Assembly: GCA_977017575.1 (NCBI GenBank)
Contig: CDRNVI010000177.1
Span: 62,001-126,000 of the forward strand
Reading direction: 5' to 3'
From: Paramoeba atlantica
Lineage: Eukaryota > Discosea
Length of the DNA stretch: 64,000 bases
The position numbers and the translations under genes were made by a program. Below are positions 20,000 to 30,668 of the stretch, piece after piece; within the stretch, counting starts at the first letter, position 1; each line of letters starts with the position of its first letter. The notes below the pieces were generated by a model. That model was not told where the DNA came from, ran no database searches, and saw nothing but the letters and a program-made list of their open reading frames with translations.

Positions 20000-20760
20000 T
20001 GTCTCCCCACTGCACCTCTTTGTTTCTCTTTCTTTATTTCTCTTTTATTTCTTTATTTCTCTTTCTTTTCTTTTTCTCTTTTTCTCTTCTTTTTTTCTCT
20101 TTTTATTTCTTTTTATTTCTCTTTTTATTTCTCTTTTCTCTTCTCTCTTTTCTCTTTTCTCTTTTTCTTTCTTTTCTTTTCTTTTCTTTTCTTTTCTTTC
20201 TTTTGTTCTCTTTTGGTTTTTTTTTCAGTTTTTCTTCTCATCCAAGAACCATAGATCTCCCTCTTTATTTTTTTCTCCTTCTCCTTTTTCCTTCTCTTTC
20301 TTTTCTCTTTTTTTCTTTTCTTTTCATATCATTTCCCCTCTCTTCACCTTTTTTCCCTTTCTTCCTTTGTTTTTCCTCTCATTCTTTCTTTTCTTTCTTT
20401 TCTTTTTATACTCTATAAAATCGATACAACAACCATCTATATATCTTATGAGATACTTCTTAACAGACAAAGAATGTGAAGGAGGAGAAAGATTTTATTC
20501 TGTTTTTTGTATTTCCCATTTTAAAAAGAGGAAAGAGAAAAGAAAGAAAGAAAGGGAAAGAGGGAAGAGAAAGAATGAGAAAAAAAAAAAAGGAAAGAAA
20601 AGAGCAAAAGCCAAAAAAAAAGAAAAAGAAAGAAAAAGAAGAGGAAAGAAAAAGAGGAGGAAAGAAAAAGAGGAAAGAAAAAGAAGAGGAAAGAAAAAGG
20701 AAAGAAAAAGAGGAAAGAGAAAGGAAGAGGAGAAGAGAAAACTTTTTCTGAGAACAGCAA
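20000..20760. repeat. Pyrimidine then purine tract carrying the empty insertion site
   Basis: 20000-20410 is T/C-rich and equals 5500-6040. 20530-20755 is A/G-rich. The junction AAAGAGGAAAGAGAAAAGAAAG at about 20526 is the unoccupied equivalent of the recombinase element's insertion site in copy 1. No gene. Confidence 0.6.
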
Positions 20761-20889
20761 GAAAGGAGGGACAGAGAGTTGAGGGAGGGTGGGGGTGAAA
20801 GAGAAGTTTAAATGAGTTGGTCAAAAGGGTATCCTGGATTTCAGGTGCTCCGGCGCATGTGTTGTTGCTACTCTCTCCAAGCTGATATC

Positions 20890-21095
20890 TTCTCTTCTCT
20901 TCTCTCTTCTCTCTTCTCTCTTCTCCCTTCTCTCTTCTCTCTTCTCTCTTCTCTCTTCTCTCTTCTCTTCTCTCCTCTCTTCTCTCCTCTCTCTCCTCTC
21001 CTCTCTCCCCTCTCCTCTCTCCTCTCTCCTCTCTCCTCTCTCCTCTCCTCTCCTCTCCTCTCCTCTTCTCTTCTCTTCTCTTCTCTTCTCTCTTC
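20890..21095. repeat. (CTTCT)(CTCTC) minisatellite upstream of PB1 copy 2
   Basis: CTTCTCT and CCTCTCT units in tandem, equivalent in place to 8690-8955. After it stand a short palindrome GCGGTTcaAAACCGC (about 21143-21158) and the conserved PB1-gene upstream block. Confidence 0.65.
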
Positions 21096-21357
21096 CTTCC
21101 AAAAAACGCAAAACAAAAAAAATTGGGTTTCACTGAAAAAAAGCGGTTCAAAACCGCTGGGGCACTCCTTTTTTTTTTTTGTTGGTTGTTCTTTCGGTGA
21201 TTTCTTTTTTTTTGTTTGTTTGTGTGATTGGTGTTCCTTCTCGCCACACCCCTCATGAACGACAACAAACACAATCAGCCACCCTCAGGTTTTGTTTTTA
21301 ATTCAAAACATTTCTTTTTCTGGATAACTTGAAACAGAAAAACAACAACAATTCAAT

Positions 21358-22320
21358 ATGGTGATGAGAGTTCAATTGATGTCGATTATCGAAAGAGAAG
21401 GAGAGTGGGAAGTTCGAAACACTGAGAATGGAGAAGTGTGTTCGATTCAAGCTCAAGATTTTCAAAGTCTGCAAAGGAAGATCCAGGATGTGTACAGAAC
21501 TTCAACTGCAGTTCAAGTGTTCTATCTTGATGATGAGTGTGATGTCGTCTTTGTGAAACGTGATCGAGACTTGGAAGACGCTTTGTTTGTCCTCCCAAAA
21601 AAGAACAAGACAGCAAAAGCAGTGGAGAGTCAAGTCAAAGAAAAAATCGAAAATGAGATCCAAGAGGTTGAAAATCGAGTGGATGATGATGAAGAGAAAG
21701 TGGGGGATGAGATTTCTGAGAACCCTCAGAAAAGACTCAAGGAACAACAGAAGAGAGAGAAGAAGATTGAAATGCTCAGTAAACGTGATGAGAAACTGGC
21801 AGATCAAATCGATGTTCTTGAAGAAAAGATTGTGGCTCTCCAACGAAGAAAGGAACAGTTGACTGAAAACAAAACTCAAGTTCGAGAGAATCTTGTTGAT
21901 TTGAAAAGTCAAGAGGACGACATTGTTGACAACAAACAAGAGAAAGAGGGGATTGAAGAAATCCAATTGTCTGAGGAAGAAGAGGAAGAGGAGGAAGAGA
22001 GAGATTATGGTAAACCAAGATCATTTGGGCAATCGAGAAAGCTTGAAAACCAACGACGAAACATCGAAAGAAGACTTTGTAATCTTGAAGCGAAAGAAAA
22101 GAAGTCAAAAAAGATGATGGAAACAGAAATTATTCTCAAGAAGCATTTGGAAGAAATCACAGAGAGGTTGGCGACTGAACCAAAAGAAGAAGAAGAGAAA
22201 GACAAAATGTTTATGAATAAGAGAAAAGGAAAAGATGGTTGTCGGAGATACTCTTCTCGCTCATATGGCTCAAAAAAGAAGTTTTTCAATTCTCCTCCAA
22301 AGGAGAGAAGACGGAAATAA
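21358..22320 (+). CDS. PB1-domain coiled-coil protein, copy 2
   Basis: 320 residues, about 90% identical by eye to copy 1. The start is MVMRVQ at 21358. PB1 domain at about residues 4-80 with OPCA loop YLDDECDVVFVKRDRDLEDA, then the acidic hinge, long coiled coil (KLADQIDVLEEKIVALQRR), Glu run, second coiled coil and basic tail ending PPKERRRK. Differences from copy 1 are mostly single substitutions, plus a shorter segment near the end (ATEPKEEEEKD), so the frame is under constraint and the gene is likely functional. The stop is TAA, followed by another TAA. A T/C-rich 3' region follows. Confidence 0.85.
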   Translation: MVMRVQLMSIIEREGEWEVRNTENGEVCSIQAQDFQSLQRKIQDVYRTSTAVQVFYLDDECDVVFVKRDRDLEDALFVLPKKNKTAKAVESQVKEKIENEIQEVENRVDDDEEKVGDEISENPQKRLKEQQKREKKIEMLSKRDEKLADQIDVLEEKIVALQRRKEQLTENKTQVRENLVDLKSQEDDIVDNKQEKEGIEEIQLSEEEEEEEEERDYGKPRSFGQSRKLENQRRNIERRLCNLEAKEKKSKKMMETEIILKKHLEEITERLATEPKEEEEKDKMFMNKRKGKDGCRRYSSRSYGSKKKFFNSPPKERRRK

Positions 22321-22470
22321 TAAATAACAAAATCTCATTCAATTGTTTTTATCAAGAAAAAGTTTATTTCTATTCTTTTTCTTCTTTCTTTTCTTCTTGT
22401 TCCTCTTTTTATTCACTCTCCTCTTCTTTTCTCTGTTAGTTTTTCATCTTTTCTTTTTACGAGGTAAGTT

Positions 22471-22486
22471 TTCATACTCTCTAGGA
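22471..22486. repeat. Half-copy of the CATACTCTCT hairpin family
   Basis: TTCATACTCTCTAGGA, about 150 bp after the PB1 copy 2 stop, matches the left arm of the hairpin family but has no matching right arm nearby. An identical half stands at 6037-6052. Confidence 0.5.
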
Positions 22487-22928
22487 AAGAAAAGAGAAAA
22501 GAAAAACAAAAAAAAACAAAGGCAAAAAAAGAACTCCAATTTTTTTGGGGCCAAAAAAATTCCCAGTTTTTTTGTTTTCTGTTTTGTTCTCTCCTCTCCT
22601 CTTTTTCTCTCTCTTTTTTCTCCCTTTCCCCCCCTTTCTCTATTTTCCTCTTGTTTTTCTTTTCTTTCTTTTTCCCTTTTCTCTTTTTCTCTCTTTCATA
22701 GGTATGCTGTCATTATTGGGTTCATATGTTATTTTTGAAAAGAGTCAAGTTGAGGTTTTGCAGTTTCTTTTTTCTTTCTTTCTTTCTTTTTCTTTCTTTT
22801 TTCTTTCTTTTTTCTTTTCCTGTTTTGTGTTTTCTTTTTTTTATATTTTTTTCTTTTTCTCTAAGTGAGGTGCTCTATCTTTTTTTTTTTTTCTTTAGGG
22901 GAGATTTTTTGAGATTCTCTCTTTAATT

Positions 22929-22988
22929 CAGCAGAAGAAAATTCAACAGAAGAAAATTCAGCAGAAGAAAATTCAGCAAAAGAAAATT
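22929..22988. repeat. 15-bp minisatellite, four units
   Basis: CAGCAGAAGAAAATT repeated four times with single differences, ending directly against a full copy of the hairpin family at 22989. Confidence 0.85.
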
Positions 22989-23034
22989 CATATTCTCTGT
23001 GTTCGAATTTTCAAATTAGTACCCAGAGAGAATG
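22989..23034. repeat. CATACTCTCTGGGT-family hairpin, imperfect
   Basis: Left arm CATATTCTCTGTGT, right arm ACCCAGAGAGAATG, loop TCGAATTTTCAAATTAGT. The loop is the near-inverse of the loop at 10495-10514, so this copy lies in the opposite orientation. Confidence 0.65.
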
Positions 23035-24211
23035 AAATAAAAAGATCAATTCAAGGGGTGATGGGTGGTGGGTTACTTCTCTCCTTTTGTACCAGAGAAC
23101 CAGAGGGTTAATTCAGAAAATTCAAGAGTGAGGTTTTTCCTTTGGTTCCTCACTCTCTTTCCTTTTTCTCTTTTCTAGATCACTTATAATATATTACAAG
23201 GAATTTTGCCACTGTTTTTTACATTCTTGAATGAAATTCAAAAAAAAAAAGACACTCCCTTCCTTCAGTGAGAGATTGAATTGTGAGTTTTTTGGACTGT
23301 TTTTCTTGCTTATGTTTGTTGGGAGCTTGTATGGAACATATTCTTTTTTCTTCAAAGAAGGTTTTGTTTTCGTTATTTTTTTTTTATGTTTGGTGTGTTT
23401 TTGTTTGTGTTTTGTATTGTTTTTTATTTTTTGGTTTTTTCTTTTGTTGGTTGGTTGGGATGAGTTTGTTGTTTGTTTGTTAGGAGAATTAATTAAAAAC
23501 TGAGAGAATTCTGGGTTGTTTTTATGGATTGTTGTTTCTTTCTTTATTATAGGTTTTTTTGGTTGTTGGTTGTTTGGTTTGGTGGTGTGTAAAGAACATA
23601 TTGTTTAAAACTGTTTGGAATGATTTCACTCCTGAAATGTTTGTTGGAAAAGAGTCTGTTTGGAGTATTGCTGTGGTGCTGTTGTTTTGTTTGATTCTTG
23701 TGTCTATTAATTATTGTAGTTATTGTTGGGGATGTTATTATTGTAGTTGTTGTTATTGATTATTGATTATTATTCTTGTTATTTATTGTTGTCATGATTA
23801 TATCAGCTGGTCTGCTCTTGGAGATATTATTTTTTATTTTTGTTTCCATTTTCTTTTTCTTTTTTTCTTTTTCTTTTTTTATGTGGTGTCTTGTTTTTTT
23901 TTTGTTGTGAAAATTTCTTAAATGAAGCAAGCCTTTTTTGTGCCTGGAAAGCATTGTTAAACTCAACCAAGCTTCAGAGTTCAAATGAAAAGGTCTCTTG
24001 CATGAAAACAACATCTTGAGGGAAAAAAATGATAGAAATTGGTGCAATTGTTAAATTGTTGGAAATTGAGAAATACCTTTAATCATTTGGTTGTGTTGAA
24101 CTTGGGGCAAGAAAATTCCTTGTTATCAAAGGGTGGTAAGGAACCAGGAAAGGGGGCTAACATAAGACTTATTGGGTTCTTTGGGAGAAAGTTTCTTGGA
24201 TTTGTCCTTAT
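23035..24211. other. Interval without recognisable gene
   Basis: T- and TTG-rich sequence. A 9-bp inverted repeat AGAGTGAGG (23125-23133) / CCTCACTCT (23148-23156) is the only clear structure. Short hydrophobic frames at 23231-23500 are T-run artefacts. Confidence 0.4.
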
Positions 24212-24343
24212 TGGGTTGTCACCTGAAGTGTTTTGAAAGAATGTTTGTTTGTTTGGGATTTGAACCTGAGGGGTTGTCTTCATAAAACCATCTTGAGTCT
24301 TCCTGTGATTGATCTGTTTGAGGCTTGAAAGTAGTACAACTCA
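24212..24343 (+). repeat. 5' LTR (internally deleted)
   Basis: Aligns with 25983-26210 over TGGGTTGTCACCTGAAGTG...GAGGGGTTGTCTT and CATCTTGAGTC...ACAACTCA; the central ~96 bp of the right copy are missing. Confidence 0.65.
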
Positions 24344-24396
24344 ACTTTTTTTGGTTTTCACTGGTTGAAATTCTGTTTTTTTTTGGCTTTCTTGAA

Positions 24397-25914
24397 ATGT
24401 ATTCACTTTCAGCATTAATGATTCAGCAGTATCAGGAGAGAACAAGACTGGGGGAGCAGATGCAACCACCAGATGGTTACAAGAGGGAGAAAAGGGGGGT
24501 GGAGCGGAACAAGAAGCTACTTAGGGATCTTGAGAGTGGAAGTGACAGTAGCAAATCAGAGGAAGATGAGGGTTTGGGTGAAGGGGCAAGATCTCCAAAT
24601 TTTCCTTCTGTGGATCAAATGCTTGAGAGTTGGTTGTTGAAAAGAGATGAAATTGAGCATCAGTTAGATGAATTAACAAATTTAATCCTGACTGATGAGG
24701 CTTTCACTGAGGAGTTTGACAAACTTGAGAGGAATTTGAAATGATTAAAGTCAAGTATTTCAAGGCAATGTGAGGAGCAGCAGAACTTTGGGGAGCAAGG
24801 ACAGAGGAGGTCAGGGGCTACCAAATTAAAAGAGGAGGGCAACTACATTGAACCAAGGAGGAAAGATTTTGTGACTCATTATGGGAGAGATTTGCAACCC
24901 CTTCCAAGTGAGAATACTGTACCAAACCATCAGTGGGATTGATTGGTAACAGATGTGAGGTTTCTTCATCCAAGTCCAGAGGATTCAACAAGGGTTGGTG
25001 GAACTTGTGGTTCAAATCAACAGAGTTCATTGGCTGGTGCTGAAGTTAAAAGTGCTGAGAGGTCAACAACAATTAATGATTTAAATTCACAGGTTTGAAG
25101 AATAACTTTGGATGAGTCTACAAGAGGGACAGAGTTAAAAACACTGAAAAAGGTGGACAACATACCAAAGTTGAACACAAAATGGGACCTAAAAGCCTGT
25201 GATGTGTTGGTATTTCTGAGAGATTTTCAAGCAGCAATGGGTAATCAAGTGCCAGGTGATTCTTTATGGATGCAGTATTTGAGATCAGCAGTGGAAGGTC
25301 CAATGAAACCACAATTGCAAAGATTAAGGAATATTTCTTATCAAGAGTTGCTTCTGTTTGTATTGGAAGGAAATAGCTTGGGCTCAAGCTGGAAGAGTAA
25401 GGTTCAGAAAGAAATGCAAATGGTAAGACAGATGGAAAATGAGAAAATTCTTGATTTTGCAGAGAGGTTGGTGATGTACCTTGATTACTTGAAAATAGAT
25501 TTGGATTCAGTTGAAGTGAAGATGAAGTTGAATGAACCTGTTTTAAAAGTTTATTGAGTTCTGTGGGAGGAGCAATTTGGAGAAGAGTTTGTTGAGAATG
25601 AATGTGTTATGTGGAATGTTGTGACAAAGTGGGTGCAGAATGCAGAAGGATGGCATTGATATTTGGTGGTGAAGGACCAACTGAAACCTTACCAGGATTG
25701 ACCACCATCTGCTGTGTGTTTTGAATGTGGAGAAAAGGGACATATGAGAAGAGATTGTTCACAGAGAGAAGAAGAAGAAGAAGAGGATAGTGGGGGTTTC
25801 TTTGTGGTTGATGGGAAGAAGTATCTTTTTCACTGGAGATGTTAGTGTTGTGGAGGCAACTATCATGAGACAAAAAATTGTTTGGAGCTGAAGGATCATT
25901 ATATCCCTGGTTGA
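24397..25914 (+). pseudogene. Retrotransposon Gag with CCHC zinc knuckles, seven stops but no frameshift
   Basis: Capsid-type polyprotein that would coat the element's RNA. A single frame runs about 505 codons. It starts with a coiled or acidic N-terminal region, then a Gag core (ACDVLVFLRDFQAAMG, LRSAVEGPMKPQLQRL, ILDFAERLVMYLDYLK). A first zinc knuckle CFECGEKGHMRRDC is at 25717-25758, and a second C-x2-C-x4-H-x4-C at 25840-25881. Stops at 24742, 24940, 25096, 25555, 25657, 25699 and 25912 are all TGA; 25843, inside the second knuckle, is TAG. The final TGA may be the true terminus. CpG is almost absent (I see one in ~1.5 kb), so CGA(Arg)-to-TGA decay explains the pattern. Confidence 0.7.
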
Positions 25915-25982
25915 GTGTTAAGTTGTTTTTTGTTTTGTTGGTTATGAAGTGTTTCTCAGTTGAGAAAACACTTGAGGGGTAT

Positions 25983-26210
25983 TGAGTTGTTACCTGAAGT
26001 GTTTTGAAAGAATGTTTGTTTGTTTGGGATTTGAACTTGAGGGGTTGTCTTATTTTGAATGTTTTTATTTGTAAGTGTTTGTTGAATATTCTTGTTCTTG
26101 AAGAAAGATATGTTTTCTTTTTTAGTTTTCCTTTTCATAAAAGAGCCTTGTAAATCATCTTGAGTCTTCCTGTGATTGATTTGTTTGAGGCTTGAAAGTA
26201 GTACAACTCA
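25983..26210 (+). repeat. 3' LTR (longer copy)
   Basis: Full-length repeat, TGAGTTGTTACCTGAAG to GTAGTACAACTCA, containing ~96 bp (about 26051-26147) absent from the left copy. A CATAAAA possible TATA-like motif is near 26135. Confidence 0.65.
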
Positions 26211-26215
26211 ACTGT

Positions 26216-26880
26216 CTTGGAGGGAGTTAAGAAAGTAAAAGAGAGATGGATTGATCTTGTTAAATTTATTAAAGAAAAAAGGAGGTACAACAACAAATTG
26301 AAGAGGAATTTAATAGTGAGAAGGAGCTTTGAGGGGAGGAGTGAGGGTTACTAAGTGACTACATGGAGAAGGGTTTTTCTGGGTTCAATGTACATCCAAA
26401 ATGAATGGAGAAGATACCATTAAAAGAGGAATTGTGAGGGATTGTACTTAAGTTGTTCCTCTAAGTTTTGAAGACTGTGGACCAAACTGTAAGGGGTTAC
26501 AGTGGTTAGAAAGATAGCTAAAGAAGTGAAGATTGATGGTAGATATTGGAAAGTTTGCAAACTCTCCAACTTTCTAAGATGAGAAATTGAAGAGTTTTGT
26601 AATATCTAACAAAATGAATGTTTACCTTGGGCTTAAAGAAGAAGTATTTCCATCAAAAATTGTTAAGAAAAGCAGCAAGATGGGCTGAAATAGTGTTAAT
26701 TAATACAAAATCAAAAAAAAAGAAGTACAGTTTGGAGGTATGAGGTTCTACTGTTTGGTTTCACTTTCCCCATTTTATGTAATTAATTAAAGTAACCCAG
26801 CTTTGCTTGTTTCTACACTTCTGACAAACACCTTTTCTCAACCAACCTGTCTTGTCATCTTTTTTTCTGAGTAAGAAATT
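26216..26880 (+). other. Interval with weak retroelement-like fragments
   Basis: Plus-strand pieces such as VKERWIDLVKFIKEKRRYNNKLKR are interrupted by many stops, several of them TGA. It may be more of a retroelement beyond the right LTR. I cannot identify a domain. Confidence 0.25.
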
Positions 26881-26889
26881 TAAATTTAA

Positions 26890-27062
26890 TAAAATTGATA
26901 TTTAAAATTATTTCTTTTTCTTTTTTTTCTTTTTTCTTTTTTTTTTTACTCTTTTTTTCTCTTTTTTTCTCTTTTTTTCTCTTTTTTTCTCTTTTTTTTT
27001 TTACTCTTTTTTTCTCTTTTTTTCTTTTTTTTTTTTCTCTTTTTTCATTTTTCATTTTTTCA
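26890..27062. repeat. TTTTTTTCTC low-complexity tract
   Basis: T-run with CTCTTTTTTT units and two TTTTACTC interruptions. No gene. Confidence 0.6.
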
Positions 27063-27512
27063 TTTTTGATTATTTTCCAATCACTTTTTTCAATGTATAA
27101 ATCAATATTTGTATTATTTTCATTTTTTCTCAATTATTATTTAGTTTTTGATGTTTAAAATTTAGTTATCAGACAAGTTACAAATAAAATTGTATTTTTT
27201 ACACAATTTTACAATCTATTTGATTTATTTACAAAAAAAAAAACATATTTCCCTTTGTTTTTGATTATTTCCCAACCACTTTTTCAATGTCTATTTGTAT
27301 TATTTTCATTTTTAGAAAATTGTTATTTAATTTTTGATGTTTAAAAGTTCATTTTCAGACAAGTTACAAATAAAATTGTATTTTTTACACAATTTTACAA
27401 TCTATTTGATTTATTTACAAAAAAAAAAACATATTTCCCTTTGTTTTTGATTATTTTCCAATCACTTTTTTCAATGTATAAATCAATATTTGTATTATTT
27501 TCATTTTTTCAC
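27063..27512. repeat. ~190-bp A+T-rich tandem repeat, 2.3 units
   Basis: TTTTTGATTATTTTCCAA, CAATGT..ATATTTGTATTATTTTCATTTTT, CAGACAAGTTACAAATAAAATTG and TTACAAAAAAAAAA recur with unit starts near 27063, 27258 and 27444 (spacings about 195 and 186). It runs directly into the 193-bp array. Confidence 0.75.
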
Positions 27513-27519
27513 AAAAAAT

Positions 27520-28097
27520 AAATCAAATACATCAATTCAAAACAATTAAGAAATTTGATTGAACCAACTTAAAAAATATCATAGATCTGAAATATAAGTT
27601 CTAAAAATATCAGAGAATCAGAAAATAAATTAAGGAATTACATTCAATATGGAGACATAATTAAGAAATTGAAATTACAAAAAATTAATGTGAAAAAAAG
27701 AAAATAAAAAATAAATCAAATACATCAATTCAAAACAATTAAGAAATTTGATTGAACCAACTTAAAAAATATCATAGATCTGAAATATAAGTTCTAAAAA
27801 TACCAGAGAATCAGAAAATAAATTAAGGAATTACATTCAATATGGAGACATAATTAAGAAATTGAAATTACAAAAAATTAATGTGAAAAAAAGAAAATAA
27901 AAAATAAATCAAATACATCAATTCAAAACAATTAAGAAATTTGATTGAACCAACTTAAAAAATATCATAGATCTGAAATATAAGTTCTAAAAATATCAGA
28001 GAATCAGAAAATAAATTAAGGAATTACATTCAATATGGAGACATAATTAAGAAATTGAAATTACAAAAAATTAATGTGAAAAAAAGAAAATAAAAAA
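27520..28097. repeat. 193-bp tandem repeat, three units
   Basis: AAATCAAATACATCAATTC opens units at 27520, 27713 and 27906, exactly 193 bp apart. The units are nearly identical (one difference seen, ATATCAGAG against ATACCAGAG), so the array is recent or homogenised. No coding capacity. It is about 80% A+T with satellite-like character. Confidence 0.9.
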
Positions 28098-28139
28098 TTC
28101 AGAAAAATTCTCAAATTGTAGGAGAAATATTTCTCTGGG

Positions 28140-29450
28140 CCATATTAAGGGAAGAAAGAGAATTGCAATCCACCAGCACCAAGTTCAAGAGTTCTTACCC
28201 ACTCCTCCTCTTCTTCTTTTCCTTTTTCATCATTCTCCTCATCCTCCTCAGTCTTCTTTGCAAGCAAGGAGGTCATGAAATGAAATTTCCTCAGGAAGAT
28301 CAATCAAATGATGAACTTTATCAACAAAAAGATCAAGGTCATCCAACACTTTGATGTGTGGTGGGCAGCAAATAAAATAACCACAAGCAGGTTGGCTTTC
28401 CTTGTTTCAATCATGACCACTTCATAAACCACCAGAAAATTCTCCACCACTTCCACAAAACCAGATTGCCCAATTTTATCAAAGAATTTGGGGGCCAATA
28501 AAGAAAAACAACCATTTTCATTCAAAACAAAATGTTCAACAACAATTTGCAATTTTCAGTGTTTCAATCACTGGTTCCAGGAGGTGAGTCCTTCTCTAAT
28601 AATTTTTCAATCTAAAGCCTTTTTTAATTGTCTTCACCATTTCTCCTCAAACAAGGAAGGAACAGCAATGAATGGTCCAGCATAAGTCATTGCTTTGTAG
28701 TTTGGTCCTTGACAATATTTACACTCAGCCTGCACTACTTTCAAGAATTGCTTCTTTATGGGTTTCATGAGCCTTTTTTTCAAAAAAAAAAAAGATCAGT
28801 TTCAAGAAGAGGGTCTTTGAATTCAAAATCCAAAAGAATTTTGGGGATTGAAAGAAATACCTGTCTTAATCAAAGTTGTACAACAATTTTTTTGAGCAAT
28901 TTCAAGGGCCAGGATGATTCAACTCCAAAACAAAAGAACAAAAAAAGAAAAAAGTCTTTGTTATGGTGCTACCTGCACAACTTTGGGCATGTTTGCACTC
29001 TAGAAAGAGAGAAAGAATGGTGGTGAGAAAGGGAGAAAGGAAAGACAAAAGAAAAACAAAGAATTCAAAAATCCCAAAAGAGAAAAGAAGAATGAAAGAG
29101 AAAGAAAAGAAAAACAAAAACAAAGTGAAAAAGACAAAAAGACAAAAAAAAAAAAAGGAGGGGGGGGAGGAAAGGAAAAAAAAAAGAGATTTCAAAAGAA
29201 AAAGAAAAGAAAAAAAGAGGAAAAAAAAAAACTTTTTCCCCCTTGAAAAACAACAAACAACAAACCACAAACCAACCACACCACCAATCACTTCCCACTT
29301 CATCTGAATCAATACCCACTCTTCCCTCTTCCTCTCAAACCCCACCTTCAAAAGCTCTGCTCCCCACCCCTGACATAACAAAAGATTTTCAAGATTGCCA
29401 CAGCCATGCCTCTTGATCCTGGGCACCCTCAAACCAGATAGCACAGAAAA
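28140..29450 (-). pseudogene. Unidentified minus-strand relic ORFs
   Basis: Minus-strand frames at 28552-28304 (CFSLLAPKFFDKIGQSGFVEVVENFL) and 29444-28902 (LRVPRIKRHGCGNLENLL) have ordinary amino acid composition, separated by purine/pyrimidine runs. A segment near 28720 reads AECKYCQGPNYKAMTY, with two Cys as in a zinc knuckle. CpG is nearly absent, as in the gag element. It looks like a decayed mobile gene. I do not recognise the family. Confidence 0.25.
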
Positions 29451-29459
29451 CTTTTGGTT

Positions 29460-29900
29460 CCCAAAACTTCACTCAGAAAAGAGTTGCAGCCAAGAAGGAG
29501 AGCAAGAAAAAGAAAAAGAAGGAAAAAAAGAAGAGGTCAGAGAAAGAGAAAAGGAAGGAAAAAGACAAAGAGAACCCCAAAAAAGTGAGAGAGCAGGAGC
29601 AGAAACAATGAAGAAAGAGAGAAAAGAAAGGAAGAGAATGAAAAGAAAAAGAAAATAGAGAAGGAAAAAAAACAGGAAGGAAAAAGAATGGAAAAAAAGA
29701 GGAAGAAAGAGAAAAATCAGAAAAAGAAAAGAATGAAAGAAACAGAAAAGAAAGAGAAAAAGAACTAAATTGAATGGACAATCCTCAGGCCCAGAAGACA
29801 ACTTCACATCCTCCAAAATTCCTTGGCAATTGCTCATACTGAAGATGCAGAGGCCAACACCAAAAAGTAATAGTCTCCTGATGCAAGAAGTGCCTCCTTA
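29460..29900. repeat. Purine-rich tract with unique edges
   Basis: GAAAAAGAAAGG-type sequence (29480-29760), then ordinary sequence reading GQSSGPEDNFTSSKIPWQLL on the plus strand, which may already belong to the non-LTR element that follows. Confidence 0.35.
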
Positions 29901-29989
29901 CATTCTGCTCCTTTTCCCACCACAGGAAGTCACAAACTCTCTGTCACCCTCTTCCTCCCCCCCCCCCCCCAACCTCTCCCATCCCTAAC

Positions 29990-30668
29990 CTCCCCTCCCT
30001 GCTCTCCCTCCAATCCCCCCTCCCACCCTCCCTCCCCAATTCCCTCCCACCCTCCCTCCCCACTTCCCTCCCCCCCTCCCTCCCCACTCCCCTCCCCCAC
30101 TCCCTATCCCACTCTTCATCTCAATCTTAATCCTGATCTCAATCCCTCCAGCACCCCTCCCCCTTCCTGTAACAACCCTGAATGCAATGGTAAAGCAGAA
30201 GTTGGCTCCCACATCTCCTGTAACCACTGCCAAATGCATTATTGTTCAACACAATGCCAAAACAGCACAGAAAACCATCCCATCACCCCTTTTCCTCCTC
30301 CCCCATCTCACCCCTCACCTCACACACCTCTCCACCCTCCTTCCCATCCACCTCATTTGCCCCCCCCCCCAAGCCCACCTCACCACCTCTCTTCCCACAC
30401 CCCCTCTCACTCCCCTCTTGCTCCCCCTCCCCAACAACTTTCCCACCACCCTTCTTCTCATGGCCCACCTTCTTTTCAACAAACTCCTCCCTCCCTCTCC
30501 CTTATCCTTGAACTCTTCGAAAATGGCTCCTTTGAAGATATAGTCTTAACTGTCCCCCACTTCAGAAACTTGGATTGCACAAGAACAAGCTCCCTCCAAA
30601 CATGCAGAGCTCGTGACCTCCTTGGACTTGGAATCAACCACTTCTTTGGTGGCCAACAGAAAAACTAA
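29990..30668 (+). pseudogene. Pro-rich ORF with MYND-like zinc finger (retrotransposon N-terminus)
   Basis: The frame gives a long Pro/Ser/His-rich chain around a Cys cluster: CNNPEC (Cys at 30168 and 30183), then CNHC (30219, 30228) and MHYCSTQC (30243, 30255). The spacing C-x4-C, C-x2-C, then YCSxxC resembles MYND zinc fingers, which bind Pro-rich peptides. Further on, ILELFENGSFEDIVLTVPHF looks like ordinary folded protein. The stop at 30666 may be genuine or a break. As part of the LINE it might act as the nucleic-acid-binding ORF1. The MYND assignment is from Cys spacing only. Confidence 0.45.

Larger units (their letters stand above)
24212..26210 (+). mobile_element. Gag-only LTR retroelement
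   Basis: Two direct repeats flank a gag frame: 24212-24343 (132 bp) and 25983-26210 (228 bp). Both begin TGRGTTGTYACCTGAAG and end GTAGTACAACTCA, so TG...CA. The left repeat lacks about 96 bp in its middle. A purine-rich run (GAGAAAACACTTGAGGGG, about 25960-25978) precedes the right repeat as a possible polypurine tract. The 1.64-kb interior encodes only gag. No protease, reverse transcriptase or integrase is visible, so it is non-autonomous or internally deleted. Target duplication not identified. Confidence 0.65.

Noticed and set aside
24397..25914. TGA reassigned as a sense codon or programmed readthrough in gag
   Set aside because: TGA would have to stand for Arg at a Crypton catalytic position, and no known code does this; confident host genes end in TAA or TAG but are too few to decide. 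CpG decay explains it more simply.
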